Shown piece by piece: positions 1-5,112 of a stretch of 5,112 nucleotides of DNA. The notes under the pieces were generated by a model. The model had not been told where the DNA came from. It worked only from the letters and a program-made list of their open reading frames with translations, and searched no databases. Source of the DNA: Bacteroidota bacterium (lineage in GTDB: Bacteria; Bacteroidota; Bacteroidia; NS11-12g; UBA955); assembly GCA_947450015.1 (NCBI GenBank), contig CANFUB010000207.1, forward strand, positions 1 through 5,112, written 5' to 3'. Each line of letters opens with the position of its first letter. Position 1 is the stretch's first letter. The position numbers were made by a program, and so were the translations under genes.

Positions 1-501
1 ATTGCGATTACAGTTGTATGTGACATGGTAATTTTTGGCGGCCAAATAAAATTGAATGATACTTGCGAAAATAAAAAAATTGAAAACGGGGTCGATTAAA
101 CCGGTTTTAAAATAAAAGTGAGGGGTAATTGCACCAAGGTAGCATAGCACCCACCAATGGGCTAGATGTCCTTTAAATATTCTGCGACTAACATAATAGA
201 TGTAGCATAGGGTAATGATACCAAAAATGGCATTTGGAAATCTTGCGGCAAATTCATTGACCCCAAACATTTTCATTGAAGCGACTTGCATCCAAATAAA
301 AAGAGGTGGTTTTTCCCAAAAGGGCGTATAGTTAATTTGAACCTTTGAATAATTGCCTGTCACCATCATTTCTCTGGCTGACTCAGCAAAGTTAATTTCG
401 TCCCAATCGAATAAATGCACTGCACCTAAGAATGGCATGAATAGGATAATGCCAATGAATGTTATAATTAAAAAATGAAATGGATTAACTTTAAATTGCA
501 T
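1..501 (-). CDS. GT39/ArnT-like membrane glycosyltransferase, N-terminal part (runs off left edge)
   Basis: This is the first 167 residues of a polytopic membrane glycosyltransferase; the C-terminus lies beyond position 1. A hydrophobic segment (about residues 8-28) is followed by FDWDE (31-35), the acidic pair expected in the first periplasmic loop of the PMT/ArnT (GT39, GT-C fold) family. Next come YTPFWEKPPLFIW (58-70), matching the family's Y-x-KPP-L-x-W signature, and GLIDPVFNFF (134-143), resembling the family's second conserved Asp-Pro motif. These enzymes move a sugar from a polyprenyl-phosphate donor to lipid A, protein or another periplasmic acceptor; the acceptor cannot be read here. 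ATG at 501 is the first start after an in-frame TAG at 511-513. The gene begins 2 bp after the stop of the PAP2 gene, so the two are probably translationally coupled. Family is fairly sure, substrate unknown. Confidence 0.82.
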   Translation of the reverse strand, partial: MQFKVNPFHFLIITFIGIILFMPFLGAVHLFDWDEINFAESAREMMVTGNYSKVQINYTPFWEKPPLFIWMQVASMKMFGVNEFAARFPNAIFGIITLCYIYYVSRRIFKGHLAHWWVLCYLGAITPHFYFKTGLIDPVFNFFIFASIIQFYLAAKNYHVTYNCNRN

Positions 502-503
502 TG

Positions 504-1148
504 CTATAATCTAACGACTGGTTGTTGCCAATAAGGGGTCACAAATTTACTTTCAAAAATAACAAATGTAATAAGTGCGATGGTAAACCCTATAATTGAA
601 CCAGCATATACATCAATCAAATAATGTTGGGCTACATATACACGCGAGTAACCCGAAACTAAAGCCAATAAGAAAAAAAAGAATTGCATGCCTTTGTTTT
701 TACTTATGAAAGCAGCCAAGGCCAATGCACAAAAAGCCGACATGGTATGTCCTGATGGGAAACTTCCATTGCTGTGGTGTTGTATGCCTGGCACATGGTG
801 AAATGGAATATGGTGATCCGTTAAATAGCGCAATGGTCGTGCAGCATCGGCAAATATTAAATACTTATTCAACACAATGGTTAGTCCGCAAATTGACATG
901 GCAATTACCACCGCTAAAAAAAATCTTTTCTGCGTAAAAAGCCCCAATGCTAATACAAATAATACATAAGCCAACTCGGGCAAACGCGTAATATGGTACA
1001 TTAGGGTATCCAACAAATTACTGTAATGACCATTGATAATCAGTAATGTTTCCTCTTTTTTATAAAAAATAAGCAAAGGTAAAACCAACAGTGCCAATAA
1101 AGAATGGCAAATTATGCTAACAGTTTTATTTGAATATTTTTGCTCCAA
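504..1148 (-). CDS. PAP2-superfamily membrane phosphatase
   Basis: This 214-residue integral membrane protein carries the three phosphatase motifs of the PAP2 (type 2 phosphatidic acid phosphatase) superfamily. Motif 1 is K95...R104-P105, motif 2 is PSGH at 131-134, and motif 3 is SR (168-169) with H175 and D179 (SR-x5-H-x3-D). H134 and H175 are the expected catalytic histidines. Members remove phosphate from lipid phosphates: undecaprenyl pyrophosphate, phosphatidate or phosphatidylglycerol phosphate, or lipid A (LpxE-type). The substrate cannot be told from sequence. Several hydrophobic segments fit 5-6 membrane spans. Motif 1 has 8 residues between K and RP instead of the textbook 6. The start is TTG at 1148: an in-frame TAA lies three codons upstream (1155-1157), there is no in-frame ATG before residue 50, and an ATG start would remove the first membrane helix. 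It is followed 2 bp later by a GT39-like gene, which suggests a shared role in glycolipid remodelling or carrier recycling. Confidence 0.92.
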   Translation of the reverse strand: MEQKYSNKTVSIICHSLLALLVLPLLIFYKKEETLLIINGHYSNLLDTLMYHITRLPELAYVLFVLALGLFTQKRFFLAVVIAMSICGLTIVLNKYLIFADAARPLRYLTDHHIPFHHVPGIQHHSNGSFPSGHTMSAFCALALAAFISKNKGMQFFFFLLALVSGYSRVYVAQHYLIDVYAGSIIGFTIALITFVIFESKFVTPYWQQPVVRL

Positions 1149-1244
1149 ATGGGTTTAAAATAATTTTACAAAGATTGACAAAAATTTTATTTAAAAGATA
1201 ATAAAAAAAGATTTAATTGCGATACGATATTAAAAGTTGTCAAA
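1149..1244. promoter_or_regulatory. Divergent intergenic region with presumed promoters
   Basis: These 96 bp separate the minus-strand PAP2/GT39 unit from the plus-strand START-like/permease unit, so promoters for both should lie here. The region is extremely AT-rich. On the plus strand TTGACA (1175-1180) is followed after 16 bp by GATAAT (1197-1202), close to a general sigma-70 promoter, but Bacteroidota use a different consensus (TTG, then TAnnTTTG). On the minus strand there are near matches to TAnnTTTG, such as AATCTTTG and TATCTTTT, but none with a well-placed TTG. The region's role is safe; the individual elements are weak. Confidence 0.4.
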
Positions 1245-1640
1245 ATGGTTAAAAAGCGAGAAAGAATTAAAGTTGAAATTGAGTTTCCTATCAAATGTTC
1301 CCCTTCCCTATTATATAATTACATAAGCAGTGCTTCCGGTCTTTCAGAATGGTTTGCCCACGATGTAAATAACAGAAGTAGAAATGAATTTATTTTTAAG
1401 TTTGAAGATGGCGAAGTACAGCACGCAACCGTTATTAAAAGTGTGCCTAATAAATCCATTCGTTTTAAGTTCGATGATTCAGAAGTTGATGAATATTTAG
1501 AGTTAGATATCATTGTTGATGAATTAACCGAAGATGTTGCACTTAAAGTAACAGAATTTTGTTACGAAGAAGAGAAAAGAGGCATTCAAGAGCTATGGCA
1601 TAGCGAAATTGATATTCTTAAAAACGCTACTGGCGGATAG
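1245..1640 (+). CDS. START-like (SRPBCC-fold) domain protein
   Basis: This small soluble protein of 131 residues resembles the Bacteroidota START-like family, a branch of the SRPBCC/Bet v1 helix-grip fold related to AHSA1. Visible family traits are a beta strand followed by SPSLLYNYISSASGLSEWFA (19-38), the usual first helix and 'xGLSEWFA' turn. Alternating beta strands follow, with FKFEDGE (51-57) and IRFKFDD (72-78), and the C-terminal helix holds ELWHSEIDILKN (116-127), where the 'LW' near the end is typical. The length matches a single complete domain; there is no signal peptide or membrane segment, so it is cytoplasmic. The fold has a hydrophobic cavity that in relatives binds lipids or other hydrophobic ligands, but no ligand or activity is established for this branch. 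ATG at 1245 fits the family's N-terminus; there is no Shine-Dalgarno sequence. It lies 56 bp upstream of, and co-oriented with, an LPS-export permease, and is probably cotranscribed with it. Confidence 0.85.
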   Translation: MVKKRERIKVEIEFPIKCSPSLLYNYISSASGLSEWFAHDVNNRSRNEFIFKFEDGEVQHATVIKSVPNKSIRFKFDDSEVDEYLELDIIVDELTEDVALKVTEFCYEEEKRGIQELWHSEIDILKNATGG

Positions 1641-1696
1641 GTTTCGGTTTTTGGTACAAACTTTGCCAATGTAACCGTGTTCGGTTTATTTCATTC
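1641..1696 (+). promoter_or_regulatory. Leader before permease gene with two alternative small hairpins
   Basis: The 56-bp gap contains CGGTT (1645-1649), AACCG (1673-1677) and CGGTT again (1682-1686). AACCG can pair with the second copy to form a 5-bp stem with a TGTT loop ending 10 nt before the permease start codon, or with the first copy to form a larger loop; the two are mutually exclusive. An imperfect inverted repeat (TTGG...CCAA, 1651-1669) lies between. No U-tract follows, so this is not a standard terminator. The stems are short and may be chance. Confidence 0.25.
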
Positions 1697-3127
1697 ATGA
1701 AAAAAATAAATTTATTGGTTGTTAAAGCTTTTGTAGGACCTTTCATCGCTACATTCTTTATCTCCATGTTCTTATTTTTAATGTTATTTTTATGGAAATG
1801 GATTGATGATTTGGTTGGCAAAGGATTAGAATGGCACGTTGTAGCACGTTTATTATTTTTCTCAACTGCAGATTTAATTCCGATGGCATTGCCCTTGGCT
1901 GTGCTCATTTCGAGTTTAATGACTTTTGGAAACTTATCTGAAAGTTATGAAATGGTAGCACTTAAGGCTTGTGGTGTGAGTATATACCGCGCCTTAATGC
2001 CAGCCTTCATAATTATTATAATGCTTGCTTTTATTACGTTTTACGTCTCAAATATTGTGATTCCTAAAGCCAACTTGGAAGCCAAAAGTTTATTGTGGGA
2101 CGTAAGAAACAAAAAGCCTGCTTTTAGTATTAAAGAAGGTGTTTTTTACGATGGCATTGAAGGTTATAAAATAAAAATTGGCAAAAAAGAAGCCGACAAT
2201 GAAACCATCAAAGACATTCTTATTTACGAGGTAAAACCTGGTTATAGTCAACTCATAATTGTGAGGGCCGAAAGTGGCAAAATGAAATTAAGCGATGACA
2301 AACGCCTGCTTTACTTTACACTTTCGAAAGGCACCAGATACGAAGAACTCGTTGAAAATGCTGGCTACAACAGAACCTACCCAGCCACCGTTACAAAATT
2401 TGAATCGCAAAAAATAACGTTTGACTTAGGTGATCTTGAATTAAAACAAACAGATAAAGATTTATTCAAAGGCAGTGCGGTAATGATGAATATTAACGAA
2501 TTGCAAAGGGCCATCGACTCTTCGAGGATTGAAATAAAAAAACACGAAAACACGGCAAGAGATTTTTTAAGACCTTATTACCCCGACCCAAAAATTCTAA
2601 TTCAAAACAATGTTAAGGACAGTCCGAAGTTGCATTCAGATACTTTAATTAATAATTTCAAGCCTGAAAACAGATATAACATTTTAGAATTAGCACTTAG
2701 TACTTCACGTAATTTAAAAGACCTTGTTGGTTCGGCAGCGAATCAAATGGAAGAAATTAGAACGGATGATAGAATGTTTAACATTAAATGGCACGAGAAA
2801 TTCACCTTGTCTACGGTCCTTATTATTTTATTTTTAATTGCAGCGCCACTGGGTACCATTATTCGCAAAGGTGGACTAGGAATGCCATTGGTGGTTTCCA
2901 TTCTAATGTTTATCGTCTATTATATTATTAATATGATTGGTATTAAAATGGGGCGCGAAGGCATCATACCAGAATGGCTTGGCGCATGGATTGCCAGCTT
3001 GGTTTTATTGCCAGTTGGATTGTTTATCCTCAAGAAAGCATCTGTTGAATCCTCATTGTTCCAAAAAGATAAATTTGAGAAATGGCTTGAAGCCTTTAAA
3101 CAAAGGTTTAGAAAAAAGGAAGCTTAA
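1697..3127 (+). CDS. LptF/LptG-family LPS-export permease
   Basis: This is a 476-residue inner-membrane permease of the LptF/LptG (YjgP/YjgQ) family. With LptB2 and LptC, these proteins extract lipopolysaccharide from the inner membrane and pass it to the periplasmic bridge. Three N-terminal membrane segments (about 8-32, 55-77, 100-122) are followed by a periplasmic domain (about 123-365) and three C-terminal segments (about 368-388, 394-416, 426-446). Between segments 2 and 3, [21 protein letters not shown] (80-100) is the conserved coupling helix that docks on LptB. HEKFTLS (366-372) and [11 protein letters not shown] (383-393) match the conserved start of the C-terminal membrane half. Residues 125-250 look like the beta-jellyroll domain; residues about 260-365 are a charged, largely helical insert that makes the protein about 110 residues longer than E. 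coli LptF or LptG. Whether it acts as LptF or LptG cannot be decided. ATG at 1697 is the only start codon between the previous stop and the first membrane helix. The gene ends inside the stop codon of convergent ribBA. Confidence 0.94.
   Translation: MKKINLLVVKAFVGPFIATFFISMFLFLMLFLWKWIDDLVGKGLEWHVVARLLFFSTADLIPMALPLAVLISSLMTFGNLSESYEMVALKACGVSIYRALMPAFIIIIMLAFITFYVSNIVIPKANLEAKSLLWDVRNKKPAFSIKEGVFYDGIEGYKIKIGKKEADNETIKDILIYEVKPGYSQLIIVRAESGKMKLSDDKRLLYFTLSKGTRYEELVENAGYNRTYPATVTKFESQKITFDLGDLELKQTDKDLFKGSAVMMNINELQRAIDSSRIEIKKHENTARDFLRPYYPDPKILIQNNVKDSPKLHSDTLINNFKPENRYNILELALSTSRNLKDLVGSAANQMEEIRTDDRMFNIKWHEKFTLSTVLIILFLIAAPLGTIIRKGGLGMPLVVSILMFIVYYIINMIGIKMGREGIIPEWLGAWIASLVLLPVGLFILKKASVESSLFQKDKFEKWLEAFKQRFRKKEA
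3124..3127. other. Shared TTAA: reciprocal overlapping stop codons
   Basis: The plus-strand permease gene stops with TAA at 3125-3127 and the minus-strand ribBA stops with TAA at 3126-3124. The palindrome TTAA therefore supplies both stops, leaving no intergenic space. It sits in an 11-nt near-palindrome, AGCTT-A-AAGCT (3121-3131), whose realistic stem is only about 3 bp. No intrinsic terminator is visible on either strand, so each transcript probably extends antisense into the other gene. Confidence 0.95.
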
Positions 3128-4332
3128 AGCTCGTGGCCCATTTTTTCTTTCTTAGTATCTAGGTAGCCTTGGTTGTGAACATTGGGTTTGGTAATGATAG
3201 AAATATTTTCAATAATTTCTAAACCATAGCCGATAAGACCAGTTCTCTTTTTAGGATTATTGCTCATCAATTTCATTTTGCTTATACCAAGGTCTCTTAG
3301 TATTTGTGCGCCTATGCCATAATCGCGTTCATCCATTTTAAAGCCTAGTTCGATATTGGCATCTACTGTATCCATGCCTTGCTCTTGCAACTTATAAGCT
3401 TTTAATTTATTTAATAAACCTATGCCTCTGCCTTCTTGGTTCATATAAAGTATAACGCCTTTGCCTTCCTTTTGAATCATGTTCATGGCTTGGTGCAATT
3501 GATCGCCACAATCGCAACGGCAACTGCCAAAAATATCGCCCGTCATACAACTGCTGTGAACTCGCACTAAGATTGATTCATCCTTGTGCCATTCGCCTTT
3601 TTTAATCACCAAGTGCTGCATGCCATCGCTAAGTTGAGAATAACATATCAACTCAAAATCACCAAAGCTCGTGGGCATTTTTACATCAATTTCGCGTTTA
3701 ATTAAACTCTCATTTGCAATTCTGTATTTAATCAAATCCTCTATTGAAACAATTTTCAAATCGTGCTTTTTAGCAATTAACATTAACTCTGGCAAGCGCG
3801 CCATTTCACCATCTTCTTTCAATATTTCAACAATACAACCTGCCGGAGGAAAGCCTGCTAATCGCGCAAAATCGATGGCTGCTTCGGTATGACCAGCGCG
3901 TTTCAAAACACCTTCTTTTTGTGCTTTTAATGGAAATATATGACCTGGTCGGGCCAAATCAAAGGGAACAGTATCAGCGTGAATTAAGGCTTGTACGGTT
4001 TTACTTCTATCGCTTGCCGAAATACCTGTTGTGGTACCATGTCCTTTTAAATCGACCGAAATTGTAAAGGGGGTTTCATGCACTGAGTCGTTTGAACTTA
4101 CCATCATTTCGAGGTTAAGCTCATTGCAACGCTCAGGCAACAAAGGAACACAGATTAGGCCTCTGCCCTCTTTGGCCATAAAATTAATCATTTCGGGCGT
4201 TACATTGCTGGCAGCAGTTAAAAAATCGCCTTCATTTTCGCGGTCCTCATCATCTACTACAATAATTAATTTTCCTGCTTTTATATCGGCTATCGCCTCC
4301 TCAATGGTATTGAGTTGAAATTCTTTTGACAT
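3124..4332 (-). CDS. ribBA: RibBA: DHBP synthase / GTP cyclohydrolase II
   Basis: This 402-residue cytoplasmic bifunctional enzyme catalyses the two entry reactions of riboflavin synthesis. The N-terminal half (1 to about 203) is 3,4-dihydroxy-2-butanone-4-phosphate synthase, which converts ribulose 5-phosphate to DHBP plus formate. It shows the acidic loop [10 protein letters not shown] (27-36), [14 protein letters not shown] (99-112), RPGHIFPL (128-135), RAGHTEAA (145-152) and the metal-binding pair H148/E169. The C-terminal half (about 204-402) is GTP cyclohydrolase II, which opens GTP to the diaminopyrimidinone intermediate. Its zinc ligands are C262, C273 and C275 (SCMTGD...CRCDC), with NQEGRGIGL (298-306), Y313 and R336 matching catalytic Tyr105/Arg128 of E. 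coli RibA at identical spacing. The end, [13 protein letters not shown], is typical. All key residues of both domains are present, so both activities are expected. ATG at 4332 gives the standard N-terminus. It lies 36 bp downstream of the FecE-like ATPase gene; that gap is too short for an FMN riboswitch. Confidence 0.97.
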   Translation of the reverse strand: MSKEFQLNTIEEAIADIKAGKLIIVVDDEDRENEGDFLTAASNVTPEMINFMAKEGRGLICVPLLPERCNELNLEMMVSSNDSVHETPFTISVDLKGHGTTTGISASDRSKTVQALIHADTVPFDLARPGHIFPLKAQKEGVLKRAGHTEAAIDFARLAGFPPAGCIVEILKEDGEMARLPELMLIAKKHDLKIVSIEDLIKYRIANESLIKREIDVKMPTSFGDFELICYSQLSDGMQHLVIKKGEWHKDESILVRVHSSCMTGDIFGSCRCDCGDQLHQAMNMIQKEGKGVILYMNQEGRGIGLLNKLKAYKLQEQGMDTVDANIELGFKMDERDYGIGAQILRDLGISKMKLMSNNPKKRTGLIGYGLEIIENISIITKPNVHNQGYLDTKKEKMGHEL

Positions 4333-4348
4333 TTAAATTTTAAAAGTG

Positions 4349-4356
4349 CAAATTTA
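4349..4356 (-). promoter_or_regulatory. Candidate Bacteroidota -7 promoter element for ribBA
   Basis: On the minus strand the sequence TAAATTTG matches the Bacteroidota -7 consensus TAnnTTTG perfectly, in the 36-bp gap between the ATPase stop and the ribBA start. It would give a leader of roughly 10 nt. No TTG is found at the expected -33 position (about 19 bp upstream), so the promoter may be weak or the match accidental. It would allow ribBA expression independent of the transporter genes. Confidence 0.35.
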
Positions 4357-4368
4357 AGAATAATCAGC

Positions 4369-5052
4369 TTAAATAGACGACCATGCCATAGATTTATCTG
4401 ATACGCTTATCACACCCTTCTCTAAATGCCAAAATTGTGTTCCATAATGACGCGCTAATTCAACATCATGTGTGGCACAAATAATAATTTTATTTTTTTC
4501 AACGGCCAATGTTTTTAACAATTCAAATAATGTTTTCTTAGAAGGATAATCTAAAAAAGCAGTTGGTTCATCCATTACTAAGATTGGTGTATCTTGCACC
4601 AAGGCCCTTACAATGGCCGCTTTTTGCAATTCACCATCACTTACTTCATTCAAATATTTTTCTTGTATGGTTTCCATTCCCAATACTTTTAAAATACGCA
4701 AAATATCCGATTCAACTTTTACATGATCATGGCTTACTTTTATGTAAGGATACCTACCCAACTTTACTAAATCGATGATGCGAATATGTGCTTCTTCTAT
4801 TTTTTCAGAATTGATATACGCTAAGGTATGCGAACGTTCTGTAGTTGTAAATTGTCTTAGTGACCGTTGATTGATTAAAATTTCACCAATGCTTATTGGC
4901 AACAAACCGACCAAGGTTTTTAACAAAGTGGATTTACCTGCCCCATTGGCACCTGTCAACACAACCAAAGCACCTGCTTGTAATTCACAATTAAAAGGTT
5001 GAATTAACAAAGCCTCTTTGCGCTTAATCTGTAGGTCGATAAATTTTAACAT
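4369..5052 (-). CDS. FecE-like ABC transporter ATPase (iron chelate/heme/cobalamin type)
   Basis: This 227-residue cytoplasmic ATP-binding subunit should power a binding-protein-dependent importer. Visible motifs are Walker A GANGAGKST (34-42), signature VSDGELQK (137-144), Walker B ILVMDEPTAFLD (157-168) with catalytic E162, D-loop at 168, and switch H195 (ATHD). The segment DLVKLGRYPY (94-103) between Q-loop and signature is characteristic of the FecE/BtuD/HmuV group, which imports ferric siderophores, heme or cobalamin. The upstream neighbour, ending 2 bp before this start, reads as the C-terminus of a FecCD-type permease and supports that assignment. Two details deviate from the classical pattern: the Q-loop reads LAYINSEK (77-84), with S82 where glutamine is usual, and the signature is VSDGE instead of LSGGQ/E. 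At 227 residues it is slightly shorter than the usual 250-265. ATG at 5052 lies just before the first beta strand, so the N-terminus is complete. The transported ligand is not determined. Confidence 0.93.
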   Translation of the reverse strand: MLKFIDLQIKRKEALLIQPFNCELQAGALVVLTGANGAGKSTLLKTLVGLLPISIGEILINQRSLRQFTTTERSHTLAYINSEKIEEAHIRIIDLVKLGRYPYIKVSHDHVKVESDILRILKVLGMETIQEKYLNEVSDGELQKAAIVRALVQDTPILVMDEPTAFLDYPSKKTLFELLKTLAVEKNKIIICATHDVELARHYGTQFWHLEKGVISVSDKSMAWSSI

Positions 5053-5054
5053 GG

Positions 5055-5112
5055 TTAGTATTTCCGCTTTAATAAAATAAACAAAACAATTGGTCCTCCG
5101 ATTAAGGCTGCC
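5055..5112 (-). CDS. C-terminal end of FecCD-type ABC permease (runs off right edge)
   Basis: Only the last 18 codons and a TAA stop (5055-5057) are in the window. They read A-A-L-I-G-G-P-I-V-L-F-I-L-L-K-R-K-Y. The pattern 'hydrophobic-IGGPxxxxxLL-basic-basic' is the usual C-terminus of FecCD/BtuC-family permeases, the membrane partner of FecE-like ATPases. The stop lies 2 bp before the ATPase start, which fits a translationally coupled permease-ATPase pair. The call rests on a short fragment plus context. Confidence 0.75.
   Translation of the reverse strand, partial: AALIGGPIVLFILLKRKY

Noticed and set aside
725..937. 70-codon plus-strand open frame inside the PAP2 gene
   Set aside because: It lies wholly antisense to a gene with intact catalytic motifs and its translation shows no recognisable domain; it is a shadow frame.
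1175..1243. Inverted TTGACA (1175-1180) and TGTCAA (1238-1243) as an operator pair
   Set aside because: Six-base arms 57 bp apart in a very AT-rich region are easily due to chance, and the second arm overlaps the approach to the start codon without further symmetry.
1627..1908. 93-codon minus-strand open frame across the permease start
   Set aside because: Antisense to the N-terminus of the permease, low-complexity Lys/Asn-rich translation, no family resemblance.
3121..3153. Intrinsic terminator at the convergent junction
   Set aside because: The near-palindrome AGCTT-A-AAGCT leaves no room for a loop, and the T-rich stretch at about 3140-3153 is not preceded by a GC-rich stem.
2937..3155. 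72-codon plus-strand open frame crossing the convergent junction
   Set aside because: It is an alternative frame of the permease C-terminus running into antisense ribBA, with no domain features.
4333..4368. FMN riboswitch upstream of ribBA
   Set aside because: The gap is only 36 bp, while an RFN element needs well over 100 nt, and none of its conserved segments is recognisable here or in the preceding coding end.

Overview
The window is about 5.1 kb of AT-rich chromosomal DNA that looks like a member of the Bacteroidota. The signs are: coding starts without Shine-Dalgarno sequences, a perfect TAnnTTTG -7 element upstream of ribBA, a START-like (SRPBCC) protein of the type common in this phylum, an LptF/LptG-type permease with a long periplasmic insert, and a fused RibBA. 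I cannot assign a genus. No mobile element, CRISPR array, tRNA or rRNA is visible. The content is core housekeeping and cell-envelope genes.

Layout. Positions 1-1148 (minus strand) hold a two-gene envelope unit: a PAP2-superfamily phosphatase (TTG start at 1148) followed 2 bp later by a GT39/ArnT-like membrane glycosyltransferase that runs off the left edge. Positions 1149-1244 are an AT-rich divergent intergenic region. Positions 1245-3127 (plus strand) hold a small START-like protein and, 56 bp later, an LptF/LptG-family permease of the LPS exporter. Positions 3124-5112 (minus strand) hold, in transcription order, the last 18 codons of a probable FecCD-type permease, its FecE-like ATPase 2 bp downstream, and 36 bp further on the bifunctional riboflavin enzyme RibBA. 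The permease gene and ribBA converge and overlap by 4 bp, with their two stop codons sharing one TTAA palindrome.

How they work together. The left and middle genes suggest an envelope-lipid theme. Polyprenyl-phosphate or lipid A dephosphorylation (PAP2) and sugar transfer from a polyprenyl-phosphate donor (GT39) sit opposite an LPS-export permease. The right side joins metal-chelate (siderophore, heme or cobalamin) import to the first steps of riboflavin synthesis. Both couplings are inferred from gene order.

I found no clear novel defence or mobile system. The points most worth a second look are the shared-stop convergent overlap, the large periplasmic insert in the permease, the START-like gene next to it, the atypical Q-loop of the ATPase, the iron-transport/ribBA linkage, and a small pair of mutually exclusive hairpins before the permease gene.
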